A stretch of DNA of 64,000 bases from Meridianimarinicoccus aquatilis (GTDB lineage: Bacteria; Pseudomonadota; Alphaproteobacteria; Rhodobacterales; Rhodobacteraceae), in contig NZ_SMZO01000001.1 in NCBI RefSeq assembly GCF_004358675.1, forward strand, positions 1 to 64,000, written 5' to 3'. The notes below the pieces were generated by a model. It was not told the origin of the DNA. It did not search any database and worked only from the letters and a program-made list of their open reading frames with translations. Every line of letters starts with the position of its first letter. Within the stretch, counting starts at the first letter, position 1. Both the position numbers and the translations under genes were made by a program. Shown piece after piece: positions 55,037 through 64,000 of the stretch.

Positions 55037-55839
55037 TCCGCAATGTTCTCTCCATAGCAGGGTCTGATCCCTCGGGCGGTGCGGGAATTCAGGCTGACCT
55101 GAAAGCCTTTTCCGCTCGCGGAGTATTCGGCATGGCCGCGCTCACGGCATTGACCGCGCAAAACACCACCGGCGTGACGGGCGTGCATGCAGTGCCGCCA
55201 GAATTCGTGGCCGAGCAGATTGCCGCCGTCTTTGCCGATATTCGTGTCGATGCCGTCAAGATCGGTATGATCGCCAATGCGGAAATCGCAAGCGCAGTAG
55301 CGGATGCCCTGCGCCCACATCTTGGCATCGCGATCGTCCTCGACCCCGTGATGGTGGCAAAAGGCGGCGCCCCACTTTTACCCGGCGATGCGGTTGCTGC
55401 CCTGCGGGATCACCTGCTGCCAATCGCCACTCACCTGACGCCAAACCTGCCAGAAGCCGCCGTGCTGCTTGGCGCGACCGAGGCGACAGATCGCGACATG
55501 ATGCAAGTACAGGCTGCGGCCCTTACCGCGCTTGGCCCCCCTGCCGTTCTGCTCAAGGGCGGGCATCTGTCAGGCGATGACAGCCCCGATGTTCTGGTGA
55601 TCGAAGACGATGCCTTTTGGTTTACAGGCCCGCGCCACGCCACCACCAACACCCATGGCACCGGCTGCACCTTGTCTGCCGCCCTTGCGGCCGAGTTGGC
55701 CAAAGGCCTGTCCGACACAGACGCCGTTGCCGCCGCCAAGACCTATGTCGCCGGCGCCGTTGCTGCAGCCGACGAACTTTCGGTTGGTCATGGCCACGGC
55801 CCGACACACCATTTTCACGCGCTTTGGCGCGACGCCTGA
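55033..55839 (+). CDS. thiD: Hydroxymethylpyrimidine (phosphate) kinase
   Basis: A 268-residue ribokinase-fold enzyme making HMP-PP. N-terminal VLSIAGSDPSGGAGIQADLKAFSARG, GMIANAEIASAVA and NTHGTGCTLSAALAAELAKG (anion hole and catalytic Asp region Cys-based variant) are typical. ATGA overlap with thiE. Confidence 0.95.
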   Translation: MIRNVLSIAGSDPSGGAGIQADLKAFSARGVFGMAALTALTAQNTTGVTGVHAVPPEFVAEQIAAVFADIRVDAVKIGMIANAEIASAVADALRPHLGIAIVLDPVMVAKGGAPLLPGDAVAALRDHLLPIATHLTPNLPEAAVLLGATEATDRDMMQVQAAALTALGPPAVLLKGGHLSGDDSPDVLVIEDDAFWFTGPRHATTNTHGTGCTLSAALAAELAKGLSDTDAVAAAKTYVAGAVAAADELSVGHGHGPTHHFHALWRDA

Positions 55840-55854
55840 CAAAGGATGCCCTTC

Positions 55855-56796
55855 ATGAAACCTTCTGCTCTTGTTCTATCACTCGTGTCGTTGCTGGCTG
55901 GCCCTGCCGCCGCGCAGGATGAAATGACCCTCATCCTTGATTGGTTCGTGAACCCCGATCACGCACCGATCATCGTTGCGCAGGAACGTGGCTATTTCGC
56001 GGATCAAGGCTTGGAGGTGGCGATCATTCCACCCGCCGATCCCGCCGACCCGCCCAAGATGGTCGCCGCAGGTCGCGCCGATCTTGCCGTGTCTTATCAG
56101 CCGCAACTGCATCTTCAGGTGGCCGAAGGGCTTCCGCTGGTACGAGTCGGCACGCTCGTCGCAACGCCGCTGAACTGCCTGCTGGTTCTAGAAGATGGCC
56201 CGATCAAAACACTGGCCGACCTGAAAGGGCGCAAAGTGGGCTTCTCGGTCGCCGGGGTTGAAGAGGCGCTTCTTTCCGCTCTCTTGGCTCAGGAAGGGTT
56301 GACGATGAACGACATCACGCTGGTAAACGTCAACTGGTCGCTGTCGCCTGCGCTGATGGCAGGGCAGGTTGATGCCGTGCTGGGCGCATTTCGGAACTTT
56401 GAGCTGAACCAGATGGACATCGAAAATGTGCCCGGCACCTGCTTCTACCTCGAAGAAAACGGCATCCCGGCCTATGATGAACTGATCTATGTCGCCAACC
56501 CCGACACCATGGACGCAGACAAAATCCGGCGGTTTCTGGCGGCCACGGAACTGGCCACACAATACATTGTCAACAACCCGGACGCCGCATGGGAGGTGTT
56601 TTCCGGCACAGCCCGTGAACTGCAGGACGAGTTGAACACGCGGGCGTGGGCCGATACTTGGCCGCGCCTTTCGCTGACCCCAGCCGGGCTGGATTCAGGC
56701 CGCTATGCCAAGTTCGAAGCATTCCTGCATGAGGCAGGTCTAATCAATAATATCCGCCCGGTCAGTGATCTCGCCATTGATCTTGGCGCCCAATGA
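55855..56796 (+). CDS. thiY: Thiamine-precursor ABC transporter, substrate-binding protein
   Basis: A 313-residue periplasmic protein of the NMT1/ThiY fold. Signal peptide to AAAQD; LDWFVNPDHAPIIVAQERGYF is the family opening. ThiY proteins bind formylaminopyrimidine or HMP-like compounds. The ATG at 55855 is preferred: AAAGGA lies eight bases upstream, while an ATG three codons earlier is too close to it. Genes thiZ and thiX for the rest of the transporter follow. Confidence 0.9.
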   Translation: MKPSALVLSLVSLLAGPAAAQDEMTLILDWFVNPDHAPIIVAQERGYFADQGLEVAIIPPADPADPPKMVAAGRADLAVSYQPQLHLQVAEGLPLVRVGTLVATPLNCLLVLEDGPIKTLADLKGRKVGFSVAGVEEALLSALLAQEGLTMNDITLVNVNWSLSPALMAGQVDAVLGAFRNFELNQMDIENVPGTCFYLEENGIPAYDELIYVANPDTMDADKIRRFLAATELATQYIVNNPDAAWEVFSGTARELQDELNTRAWADTWPRLSLTPAGLDSGRYAKFEAFLHEAGLINNIRPVSDLAIDLGAQ

Positions 56797-57473
56797 TCCC
56801 CGACTATGGACGCGCCTTTGCCCTCTGGCGCAGCGCGGCGGGCCAAGAATGGGATGCATATGTCGCGCATCCCTTTGTGGATGGGTTGGGTGACGGCACC
56901 CTTCCCCGTTCCGCCTTTTTGCACTACCTGGCGCAGGATTATGTGTTCCTGATCCATTTTGCGCGCGCTTGGGCGTTGGCTGTGGTCAAATCTGAGACTC
57001 TGGCCGAAATGAATGCAGCCTCAGCGACCGTTCAAGCCCTTTTGGGCGAAGAAATGGCCCTGCACCGCCAAATCTGCGCGCGCGAAGGGATCGATGCGAC
57101 CGCGCTTGAGGCAATCGTCGAAGCGCCCGAGAACCTGGCCTATACGCGCTATGTGATTGAAGCTGGGCTTGCCGGCGATTTGTGCGACCTTCTGGCAGCA
57201 CTGGCACCCTGCGTGCTCGGCTATGGCGAGATCGGCGCACGGCTCAAGGTCGCAGGGCCCGCCGCACCTTATTTGGAGTGGGTCGAAACCTATGGCGGCG
57301 AAGAGTATCAGGAGCTGTGCCGGGATGTCGGCGCATTGATCGATGGGGCGCTTGACCGGCGGATTGGCACAGATCACGCGGCCTCCCCCCGGTGGGGCCG
57401 CTTGTCGGAACGGTTCACGACAGCCGTGCGGCTTGAGGCAGGGTTCTGGCAGATGGGCTGGGCCGCCAAGTGA
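56793..57473 (+). CDS. tenA: Aminopyrimidine aminohydrolase (TenA / thiaminase II)
   Basis: A 226-residue all-helical TenA enzyme releasing HMP from degraded thiamine pyrimidines. The catalytic Cys is in LAALAPCVLGYGEIG; aromatic and Asp residues LAQDYVFLIHFARAWAL line the pocket; C-terminal Glu is in RLEAGFWQMGW. ATGA overlap with thiY and GTGA with thiZ bind it tightly to the uptake genes. Confidence 0.93.
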   Translation: MIPDYGRAFALWRSAAGQEWDAYVAHPFVDGLGDGTLPRSAFLHYLAQDYVFLIHFARAWALAVVKSETLAEMNAASATVQALLGEEMALHRQICAREGIDATALEAIVEAPENLAYTRYVIEAGLAGDLCDLLAALAPCVLGYGEIGARLKVAGPAAPYLEWVETYGGEEYQELCRDVGALIDGALDRRIGTDHAASPRWGRLSERFTTAVRLEAGFWQMGWAAK

Positions 57474-58231
57474 CCTACGGCGCGGCAGAGACCAAGCGCG
57501 CACGCGGGTCTGCGCCGGGGCTTACTCTGACCGGTGATGTACGATTTGGCACCGTGCCTTTGCTGGAAGAGGTCACACTTGACTTGGTTCCCGGCGGGTG
57601 GACTTGCCTGCTTGGTCCCTCCGGCGCTGGAAAATCGACGTTGTTGCGCCTGATTGCAGGGCTGGACACAGGATCCCAATTCGATGGGTCGATCGCGGCC
57701 AGTGACGGCCAAGACGTGGAGGGGCGCGTGGCGTATATGGCGCAGGATGATCTTTTGCTGCCATGGCTCGATCTGCGCGGCAACGTCGCGGTGGGCGCAC
57801 GGCTGCGCGGCGAGCGCCCTGATCAGGTACGCATCGACCGATTGATCGACCGGTTGGGTTTGGCCCAGCACGCCACCAAACGGCCATCCAAATTGTCAGG
57901 CGGACAACGGCAACGCGCCGCGATTGCCCGAACCCTCATGGAAGACAAAGACTACGTTCTGCTCGACGAACCGTTTTCGGCGCTCGACGCACGCAACCGG
58001 GCCGACATGCAAGACCTTGCCGCAGCACAACTGGCCGGGCGCACTGTGTTACTTGTAACCCACGACCCTATGGAAGCCGCACGCCTGGGTCACAAAGTAT
58101 ACCTTATGGAAGGCACGCGCCTTCACCTGCTGCCCAAACCGAGTGGCCCGCCACCAATCCGCCCGGCCGATGATCCTGACACATTGGCCTATGGCGCAGC
58201 GCTTCTGGCGCGGCTGAGGGCACCGGAATGA
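57470..58231 (+). CDS. thiZ: Thiamine-precursor ABC transporter, ATP-binding protein
   Basis: A 253-residue ABC ATPase. Walker A GPSGAGKSTLLRLIAG, Q-loop YMAQDDLLLPWLDLRGN, signature LSGGQRQRAAIARTL, Walker B YVLLDEPFSALDA and H-loop THDPMEA are intact. The start is GTG overlapping the tenA stop (GTGA). Works with thiX and thiY. Confidence 0.92.
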   Translation: MTYGAAETKRARGSAPGLTLTGDVRFGTVPLLEEVTLDLVPGGWTCLLGPSGAGKSTLLRLIAGLDTGSQFDGSIAASDGQDVEGRVAYMAQDDLLLPWLDLRGNVAVGARLRGERPDQVRIDRLIDRLGLAQHATKRPSKLSGGQRQRAAIARTLMEDKDYVLLDEPFSALDARNRADMQDLAAAQLAGRTVLLVTHDPMEAARLGHKVYLMEGTRLHLLPKPSGPPPIRPADDPDTLAYGAALLARLRAPE

Positions 58232-58968
58232 TGACACGTATCGGAACGGGGGCGGTGGTGACGTGCGTCTTGCTCGGTTTGTGGCAGGCGCTGGTGACAT
58301 TCGCGGGACTGCCGCCTTTCATCCTGCCCGGCCCCCTGCGTGTGGCCGGCGCGCTGTGGGACAATGCCGCGCTTATCGGCTGGCACGCCGCCGTAACCTT
58401 CACCGAGGTGATCGCAGGGCTTATTCTGGGCGCAATTCTCGGCGCGGCGACGGCCCTGCACATGGCGACATCGCCCTTTGCGCGCCATTTCCTGCGCCCG
58501 GTGCTGGTTTTGACACAGGCACTGCCGGTGTTTGCGCTCGCGCCTATTCTGACGCTGTGGCTTGGGTATGGGATCGGCTCCAAGATACTGATGGCGGTCC
58601 TGATCATCTATTTCCCCGTCGCATCGGCCTTTTATGATGGGCTGATGGGCACACCGCGCGGGTGGCTTGACCTTGCCAAATCGATGCAGGCCACACCGCG
58701 TCAGGTGCTGTGGCGCGTGCGTATGCCTGCCGCCCTGCCCTCGCTTGCGTCAGGGTTGCGACTCGCGGCTGTCTATGCGCCCATCGGGGCGATCATTGGG
58801 GAATGGGTCGGAGCAAGCCAAGGGCTTGGCTACCTGATGCTTCTTGCAAACGGGCGGGCCAAGATAGACCTGATGTTCGCCGCGCTCGCGGTTCTGGCTG
58901 TGCTCACTTTGATTTTGCACCGTGTTGTAGGTGCTGGGTGTGATCGGCTTACAGCGCGGATCACATAA
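58228..58968 (+). CDS. thiX: Thiamine-precursor ABC transporter, permease
   Basis: A 246-residue SsuC/TauC-type permease with about six helices. The EAA loop is visible as LAKSMQATPRQVLWRVRMPAALPSLASGLRLAAVYAPIGAIIGEW. Overlaps thiZ as ATGATGA, so either of two adjacent ATG codons may be used. Last gene of the operon. Confidence 0.92.
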   Translation: MMTRIGTGAVVTCVLLGLWQALVTFAGLPPFILPGPLRVAGALWDNAALIGWHAAVTFTEVIAGLILGAILGAATALHMATSPFARHFLRPVLVLTQALPVFALAPILTLWLGYGIGSKILMAVLIIYFPVASAFYDGLMGTPRGWLDLAKSMQATPRQVLWRVRMPAALPSLASGLRLAAVYAPIGAIIGEWVGASQGLGYLMLLANGRAKIDLMFAALAVLAVLTLILHRVVGAGCDRLTARIT

Positions 58969-58976
58969 AGGGGAAA

Positions 58977-58996
58977 CCGGGCGCCAAAGCGCCCGG
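58977..58996. terminator. Hairpin between convergent thiX and mscS
   Basis: Stem CCGGGCGC / GCGCCCGG with loop CAAA lies just after thiX. T-runs are weak on both sides (TTTCCCC on the minus strand), so it may terminate inefficiently or with Rho. Confidence 0.55.
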
Positions 58997-59009
58997 CCCC
59001 AACATTCGA

Positions 59010-60422
59010 TCAGTCGCGCCCGTCGCCGCTGTCGGCATCGGCGCCGTCATCCCCGGTACCAAAGTCAGGCGCGCCCTTGGGGCGACCAATCCCATCACCG
59101 CTGGCCTCTGGACCAGTCAGGGTCGCTGCCGCAGCAGCGTTACGCACATGCAGGTGCATGTCGGTCTGAGGATACGGGATGGAGATGCCGGCCGCGTCAA
59201 ATGCTTCTTTTACCTGCCGGGTCAGATCCCAATAGATCGACCAGTAATCCGCGCTACGGGCCCATGGGCGGCAGATGAAGTCGACCGAACTTGCACCAAG
59301 AGCGTTGACCCGAATGACCGGTTCTGGATCAGAAAGAACCAAAGGATGGGCATGCACGACCTCTTCAAGGATGCGCTGCGCATCCGCGATGCTGTCTTCA
59401 TAGCTGATGCCAAACACCAAATCGACGCGCCGCGTGGTGGATGCAGTCACGTTGGTGATCACGTCGCCCCAAACCTTGGAGTTCGGAATCACGATGACTT
59501 GGTTGTCCGGGGTGGTGACCGTCGTCGACACGACAGAAACCGATTTGACCGTACCGCCCGTACCAGCGACTGTCACATAGTCGCCTTCGTCAAATGGTCG
59601 GTTGAACATGATCATCAGGCCGGCCGCAAGATTGCCAAGTGTGTCTTGGAACGCGAAGGCGACAATGAAGGACAAACCACCGACAAGAGCGAAGACCGGG
59701 GTGATGTCGATGCCCAGCATGGACAAAACAATCATCAGACCAAAAGCCATGGTGATCCAGTACACGACCAGCGACAGAAATGCCTGCAACAGCTTGGAGA
59801 GGTTGCGCACTTTGCCAAACCCGCGGCGTGCAAAACCGCGCACTGTCTTCGCTACGATCAGCAACCCGAGGAACGCTGCCACGACTGTTCCGACTTGAAT
59901 ACCCAGTTGAATACCGCCGTCCCGCTGTGTGGCCCAGCGAAGGGCTTGCGTGGCCAGGGTTTGAAGGTCGGCGTTTTGCTTTTCTTCGACGATAATGGCC
60001 GTACGGTAGGCGCGGAACTGATCGACCGTCGCTTCATCGCCACCCTTTTTTTGGTAGCCATCCACGACCAACGAATACCGCGCAAATCCGCGTTGGCGTT
60101 CATCGGACAATTCCTCCACACGCGTACGCAGCGCATCGGGAGCATTGTCACCTGCGTTCAAAACCGCGATCTGCGCATCCGCAACGGCTTGTGTCTGGGT
60201 TTGAACAATTCCAAGCCACTCCTGCGCGAGGGCTTCAAGTTGATCCACCGTGAGCGGGATCAAACGCAGTTTCATTTCTTCGATAGACAGCCCTGTGTCT
60301 GTCAAAACAGCCGGAAATGTCGGCCCTTCTTCTGCAGCGGGTTCTGCCGCGTCCTGAGCCTGCAGGGGCATTGCAAGGACAAGCCCCAACACCAGCAGCA
60401 AAGCAGTTACAATGTTCTTCAT
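59010..60422 (-). CDS. MscS-family mechanosensitive channel
   Basis: A 470-residue inner-membrane channel. A signal peptide (ALLLVLGLVLAMPLQA) and ~150-residue periplasmic helical domain precede the MscS core: pore helix PVFALVGGLSFIVAFAFQDTLGNLAAGLMIMFNRPFDEGDYV, then the cytosolic beta and alpha-beta domains (VIVIPNSKVWGDVITN). The C-terminal 40 residues are Gly/Asp-rich and acidic. It relieves hypo-osmotic pressure; the longer N-terminus is common in proteobacterial MscS relatives. Confidence 0.9.
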   Translation of the reverse strand: MKNIVTALLLVLGLVLAMPLQAQDAAEPAAEEGPTFPAVLTDTGLSIEEMKLRLIPLTVDQLEALAQEWLGIVQTQTQAVADAQIAVLNAGDNAPDALRTRVEELSDERQRGFARYSLVVDGYQKKGGDEATVDQFRAYRTAIIVEEKQNADLQTLATQALRWATQRDGGIQLGIQVGTVVAAFLGLLIVAKTVRGFARRGFGKVRNLSKLLQAFLSLVVYWITMAFGLMIVLSMLGIDITPVFALVGGLSFIVAFAFQDTLGNLAAGLMIMFNRPFDEGDYVTVAGTGGTVKSVSVVSTTVTTPDNQVIVIPNSKVWGDVITNVTASTTRRVDLVFGISYEDSIADAQRILEEVVHAHPLVLSDPEPVIRVNALGASSVDFICRPWARSADYWSIYWDLTRQVKEAFDAAGISIPYPQTDMHLHVRNAAAAATLTGPEASGDGIGRPKGAPDFGTGDDGADADSGDGRD

Positions 60423-60480
60423 GAATGTGCTTCCTTGGTTAGATGCGGTCCATCTTCAGATGCGCTGATACTATTTGGCC

Positions 60481-60512
60481 AAAAAAAACCCTCGCCCTGT
60501 GAGGGGCAAGGG
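60481..60512 (-). terminator. Terminator of the ATP synthase operon
   Basis: On the minus strand, stem CCCTTGCCC / GGGCGAGGG (one mismatch) is followed by eight T. It begins 34 bases after the atpC stop. Confidence 0.88.
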
Positions 60513-60545
60513 AATTTTTCGAAAGATGCGCCCGAAGGCACGGTT

Positions 60546-60941
60546 TTACTGCATGTGGTCGAGAAGATGAACCAGATCGGCGACAAATTTGTCTGCCGTA
60601 TCCTTATGTTCGCCAGCGACTTCTGACGCGGCCTTACGCGCCTCTTCAAGATGTGCCTCAATCGCGGCGCGATGATCAGCGTGCCGTTCATAAGCGCCTT
60701 CGGCCAGAACGGTCAGCCCTTCTGGCGTGATCTCGGCAAAGCCGCCAGTGACGGCATACTCTGATTTGCCGTCCGGTCCGGTTACCGTGAGGATACCGGG
60801 CCGCAGCGTTGTAAGAACCGGTGCATGGTTGGGCATCGCGGTCATGTCGCCTTCGGCGGCCGGGATCTGCACCGCCGTCGCCGGGTGCGAAGCCAGGCTC
60901 CGCTCCGGCGACACGAGGTCGAATTGCATTGTATCGGCCAT
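60546..60941 (-). CDS. atpC: ATP synthase F1 epsilon subunit
   Basis: 131 residues: N-terminal beta-sandwich (MQFDLVSPERSLAS...PNHAPVLTTLRPGILTV) and C-terminal helical hairpin (HLEEARKAASEVAGEHK), the regulatory part of the rotor stalk. The ATG at 60941 was preferred over an adjoining TTG; AAGGGG lies upstream. Last gene of the operon. Confidence 0.95.
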   Translation of the reverse strand: MADTMQFDLVSPERSLASHPATAVQIPAAEGDMTAMPNHAPVLTTLRPGILTVTGPDGKSEYAVTGGFAEITPEGLTVLAEGAYERHADHRAAIEAHLEEARKAASEVAGEHKDTADKFVADLVHLLDHMQ

Positions 60942-60952
60942 CAAAGTTCCCC

Positions 60953-63269
<2,317 letters not shown>

Positions 63270-63290
63270 TCAGCGTTCCCCCGGCCCCGC

Positions 63291-64000
63291 TTACGCGAAG
63301 CTCTCGGCGAACTCTGAAATAGCAGCCTTCACACGATCCGCGTTATCACCCTTGATTTTGGGATCTTCGTTCGTGAGCCAATCCAGGAGATCTTTGTTGT
63401 TGCTGCGCAGATGCGCCAGCAGGCCCGCTTCGAAGCGACCAACATCCTTGACAGCAACTTTGTCAAGGAAACCGGTTGTACCGGCAAAGATCACGCAGAC
63501 GATTTCTGCGTTGGTCAACGGCGAATACTGGTTCTGCTTCATCAGTTCGGTCAGACGCGCACCGCGGTTCAAAAGCCGCTGCGTCGACGCATCAAGGTCA
63601 GACCCGAACTGCGCAAATGCTGCCATCTCACGATACTGGGCAAGTTCCAGTTTGACCGGACCCGCGACAGATTTCATCGCGTTCGTCTGAGCGGAGGAGC
63701 CCACGCGCGAAACCGACAGACCGGTGTTCACCGCAGGACGGATGCCCTGGTAGAACAGTTCGGTTTCAAGGAAGATCTGACCGTCGGTGATCGAAATCAC
63801 GTTGGTTGGAATAAACGCCGAAACGTCGCCGCCTTGGGTTTCGATGATCGGCAGAGCCGTCAGCGAGCCGTTGCCATGATCGTCGCCCAGCTTTGCCGAA
63901 CGCTCCAGCAGGCGGGAGTGAAGGTAGAAAACGTCACCGGGGTAGGCTTCACGGCCGGGTGGGCGACGCAGAAGCAGGGACATTTGGCGATACGCCACAG
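63291..64000 (-). CDS. atpA: ATP synthase F1 alpha subunit, 3' part only
   Basis: The C-terminal ~236 residues, running off the right edge. [17 protein letters not shown] is the ATPase alpha/beta signature; the preceding [24 protein letters not shown] is also diagnostic. The P-loop lies outside the window. With atpG-atpD-atpC it forms the normal F1 operon order. Confidence 0.97.
   Translation of the reverse strand, partial: VAYRQMSLLLRRPPGREAYPGDVFYLHSRLLERSAKLGDDHGNGSLTALPIIETQGGDVSAFIPTNVISITDGQIFLETELFYQGIRPAVNTGLSVSRVGSSAQTNAMKSVAGPVKLELAQYREMAAFAQFGSDLDASTQRLLNRGARLTELMKQNQYSPLTNAEIVCVIFAGTTGFLDKVAVKDVGRFEAGLLAHLRSNNKDLLDWLTNEDPKIKGDNADRVKAAISEFAESFA

Noticed and set aside
59148-60626. 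492-residue open frame on the plus strand
   Set aside because: Antisense to the MscS gene; no recognisable protein features.

Overview
The window looks like chromosome from a Rhodobacterales (Roseobacter-group) alphaproteobacterium. The evidence is the high GC content, the zwf-pgl-pgi cluster, the petABC and atp(A)GDC operons, two small secreted proteins with VPLPA-type C-terminal sorting tails, a Fur/Mur regulator without the CxxC zinc site, and the cobalamin gene set. This assignment comes from gene content and protein character only.

Left chromosomal arm (1-26.8 kb): end of selO, fur/mur, azoR, an EamA exporter, eno, ppk2, a PhnA-like protein and a cupin. Then on the minus strand come zwf-pgl-pgi, an HNH nuclease, and a tightly overlapping run cbiD-cobK-alkA-like-esterase. 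cobA and cobB diverge from that run. Next are a VPLPA-tailed protein, an MFS transporter, a squalene/phytoene-synthase-fold protein (NDUFAF6-like) overlapping cimA, cysS, alr, mlaE-mlaF and gph.

Integrated island (about 26.92-41.03 kb): it is bounded by a direct repeat made from the 3' end of a tRNA-Lys(TTT) gene. The intact tRNA is at the right end and a 17-nt fragment of its 3' end is at the left. The island carries a compact operon of small unknown genes with ATGA overlaps, a methyltransferase beside a very large HIT-PLD-SF2 helicase-DUF3427-like protein (probable defence module), an IS5/IS427-type element beside a decapitated UvrD-like helicase, an AlpA-type HTH, an HTH/zinc-ribbon protein and a tyrosine integrase. 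Between the integrase and the tRNA lies a two-gene module: a protein starting Met-Gly-His-Ile-Arg-Leu-Gly and a QueC-like PP-loop enzyme with a C-terminal winged-helix-like domain. I regard this pair as the best candidate for an undescribed system. No phage structural genes are present.

Right chromosomal arm (41-64 kb): dapF-mtaB, a second VPLPA-tailed protein, a small unknown, a GST, an outer-membrane beta-barrel protein, and petABC, where petB carries a perfect in-frame 72-bp tandem duplication of its last transmembrane helix. These are followed by aroC, a second EamA exporter, an HU protein and AMP nucleosidase. A TPP riboswitch then leads a seven-gene thiamine salvage/uptake operon (thiM-thiE-thiD-thiY-tenA-thiZ-thiX). 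The window ends with an MscS channel and the minus-strand ATP synthase genes atpA(partial)-G-D-C with a clear terminator.
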